DNA from: Nocardia australiensis
GTDB lineage: Bacteria; Actinomycetota; Actinomycetes; Mycobacteriales; Mycobacteriaceae
Direction: 5' to 3'
Assembly (NCBI RefSeq): GCF_020733705.1
Contig: NZ_JAJFZM010000007.1
Coordinates: forward strand, 1-64,000
Length of the DNA stretch: 64,000 nt
Part shown: piece after piece, positions 62,620 to 64,000 of the stretch
Numbering within the stretch: the first letter of the stretch is position 1
Layout of the letters: the number at the start of each line of letters is the position of its first letter
Translations under genes and position numbers: made by a program
Notes under the pieces: generated by a model
What the model saw: the letters and a program-made list of their open reading frames with translations, nothing else
Database searches by the model: none
Told to the model about the DNA's origin: nothing

Positions 62620-63276
62620 CTAACTGAATTTCGCGACGGCAGAGGATACCGGAATAGCGCCGGAGACCAGTTCGAGTGTCGTGCCGAAGGTCTGCTCGGC
62701 GGGCAGTATCTCCGCGAGAACAGCGGCGACGTCCGCGCGCGGAATGCTGCCGTACGGCAGCGGCGGCAGGCCGAGGGTGACCAAGCCGTTGCCAGGAGTA
62801 TCCAAGAGACGGCCGGGCCGCAGGATCGTCCAGTCCAGATCGCGGGCGCGTAGATCGTCTTCGGCCTGGCTCTTGGCATCGATGTAGGCCGCCCAGACCG
62901 CGTCGGTGCCCGCCGCGGGTGGACTACCGGCGCCCATGGTGGAGATCTGCACGAAGCGCCGCAGGCCGACCTGCGCGCCGGCGTCTGCCAGCAGTACCGA
63001 GCCACCCTTGTCCATGGTGTATTTTCGCTCGGCGGTGCTGCCGGGTCCCGCTCCCGCGGCGAAAACCGCAGTGTCGTAACCCTGTATGGCCGCGGCAACA
63101 TCGGCGGCGGTGGCGTGTTCCAGGTCGAGCACAACGGGCTGGGCGCCGGTGGCGGTGATATCGCCGGCCTGGCCGGGACTACGGATCAGGCTGGCGACCT
63201 CGACGCCACGGGTGGTGAGCAACTCGGCGAGCAGCAGCGCGATCTTTCCGTGTCCGCCTGCGATGACGACGCGCAT
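62620..63276 (-). CDS. NAD(P)-binding Rossmann protein (NmrA/atypical SDR)
   Basis: A 218-residue atypical short-chain dehydrogenase: MRVVIAGGHGKIALLLAELL (GxxGxxG-type nucleotide loop), VEVASLIRSPGQAGDITATG, DTAVFAAGAGPGSTAERKYT, KGGSVLLADAGAQVGLRRFV, QISTMGAG and WTILRPGRLLDTPGNGLV. It resembles NAD(P)H-binding SDR_a5 proteins such as YwnB/YtfG-like sugar-epimerase relatives; lacking YxxxK, it may be a redox sensor or flavin-type reductase. Intact; back in ordinary chromosome after the mobile unit. Confidence 0.87.
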   Translation of the reverse strand: MRVVIAGGHGKIALLLAELLTTRGVEVASLIRSPGQAGDITATGAQPVVLDLEHATAADVAAAIQGYDTAVFAAGAGPGSTAERKYTMDKGGSVLLADAGAQVGLRRFVQISTMGAGSPPAAGTDAVWAAYIDAKSQAEDDLRARDLDWTILRPGRLLDTPGNGLVTLGLPPLPYGSIPRADVAAVLAEILPAEQTFGTTLELVSGAIPVSSAVAKFS

Positions 63277-63335
63277 TGGTGATCCTTTCCGGTCGGTCCC
63301 GAGGTAGGTGGCTGGGGGTGGTGTGCGAGAGCGGA

Positions 63336-63842
63336 TCAGCGTTCGGGTCCGCCGGGGTTGCAGCTGGCCTGGACGGTGGCCTGATGACCGACGGCCGGGC
63401 GCCAGGGTTCCAGGTTCCAGCTCGGTTTATTGGGCGAGACGAGACGGGCCCAGTCCCAATGGCAGATGAACTGGTCGCGCATGCCGGGGGAGTCGGCGTC
63501 CGCGGATTGGCCGAGGACCTCTTGCCATGCCCGCTCGTCGGATCCGGGGAAGGTGGTTTGGCGTCCGGCTTCGGTCGGGAAGACGAGCAGTCGCGCCCCA
63601 TCGACCCCTTCGGTCCACTCGACATGATCGACGAGTGTCAGACCGGCATAGGGATCTACGGTGGGCGCGGCGGCGAGCGGAGTGGGTGCCTGTGCGACCG
63701 TGGCGGTGGTTGTGGTCGTAACGGGCGCCGTGGTCTCCTCCGGTGCCGACGGGGCCGATCCGCATCCGGTCAGCGCGGGCAGCGCCGCGCATAGCAGGAT
63801 CGCCGCGCCGGACTTCGTCGACGACACCGGATTCCACCGCAC
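63336..63842 (-). CDS. DUF2599 lipoprotein
   Basis: A 168-residue exported lipoprotein: signal SGAAILLCAALPALTGC with the lipobox cysteine, a Thr/Pro-rich linker (APVTTTTTATVAQAPTP) and a C-terminal DUF2599 domain: VDHVEWTEGVDGARLLVFPT, AWQEVLGQSADADSPGMRDQ, FICHWDWARLVSPNKPSWNL and EPWRPAVGHQATVQASCNPG. Two Cys near FICHW and ASCNP probably form a disulfide. The family is restricted to actinobacteria and uncharacterised. The remaining 158 bases to the window end show no gene. Confidence 0.85.
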   Translation of the reverse strand: MRWNPVSSTKSGAAILLCAALPALTGCGSAPSAPEETTAPVTTTTTATVAQAPTPLAAAPTVDPYAGLTLVDHVEWTEGVDGARLLVFPTEAGRQTTFPGSDERAWQEVLGQSADADSPGMRDQFICHWDWARLVSPNKPSWNLEPWRPAVGHQATVQASCNPGGPER

Positions 63843-64000
63843 TGATACTCCTCCCGCTCGGTTCTCGCCATCCGAGCGTAGTCACCTCCCAGCCGCCGCG
63901 ATGGTTCGACGGGTCACTGTGAATGTTCGAAGTCGTGTTCAGTACCGACGTGCGGGTTCGGTTCTGACCGAAGAAGACTTCGATCATCAGCGTGTCTCGA

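Overview
The window reads as an accessory, mobile-element-rich stretch of a high-GC, mycolic-acid-type actinobacterium, most likely a Nocardia or close relative. This rests on family content: a DUF397 / XRE-DUF5753 regulator pair, an S-adenosyl methyltransferase of the DUF574 family, PucR and EACC1 proteins, WXG100 secretion substrates, an antigen-85-like esterase and a DUF2599 lipoprotein. No 16S or complete tRNA is present to confirm the genus. A striking number of genes are split by one-base indels or in-frame TAG codons, nearly all inside or next to mobile DNA.

Layout. 1-5.6 kb is ordinary chromosome: a cysteine-desulfurase-like enzyme, a CBS protein, a PucR regulator, and a methyltransferase / DUF397 / XRE cluster with a repeated palindromic operator. 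5.8-9.97 kb is a junction zone: a decayed IS21 element, an EACC1 gene with a caspase-like gene cut off at a 3' tRNA-Arg fragment (attachment site), a broken tyrosine integrase, a second integrase scrap and an excisionase-like gene. 10.2-12.3 kb holds an AbiE type IV toxin-antitoxin pair between two direct copies of a hairpin repeat. 12.6-18.6 kb mixes chromosomal regulators (PadR with its HAAS membrane partner, MarR with an F420-type PPOX protein, MFS transporter) with a 5'-truncated group II intron and a Tn3 remnant.

18.8-28.9 kb is a graveyard of mobile elements: two recombinase fragments, two NF041680-type transposase halves, an IS5-like element whose inverted repeats enclose a DUF1330 gene, a nearly complete group II intron, an IS110 half and an IS21 istAB pair. 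29.3-30.2 kb is a phosphotransferase. 31.7-34 kb is an ESX/WXG100 module ending in a polymorphic toxin and a HEAT-repeat immunity protein, followed directly by an IS4-like insertion. 36.3-38.8 kb is a large XRE-NB-ARC-TPR regulator.

39.8-49.8 kb is a partly decayed catabolic island: a two-component system, two crotonases related to 6-oxocamphor hydrolase (one dead), a fumarylacetoacetate-hydrolase-like enzyme, YciI-like proteins, CoA-transferase, SDR and amidohydrolase fragments and an acyl-CoA ligase. Together they suggest retro-Claisen opening of a cyclic diketone and CoA activation of the product. 50.6-52.4 kb has a fragment of a group 4 [NiFe]-hydrogenase large subunit beside a dead ISAs1 transposase. 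52.7-55.7 kb has two secreted or membrane alpha/beta hydrolases.

57-62.5 kb is the most interesting unit: a translationally coupled three-gene operon (tyrosine integrase, small HTH protein, zinc-ribbon recombinase). A palindrome containing CATCTGATG overlaps the integrase start codon. Partial copies of the outer two genes occur elsewhere in the window with the same palindrome, and a duplicated recombinase tail encloses a methyltransferase gene. The window closes with an NAD(P)-binding protein and a DUF2599 lipoprotein.
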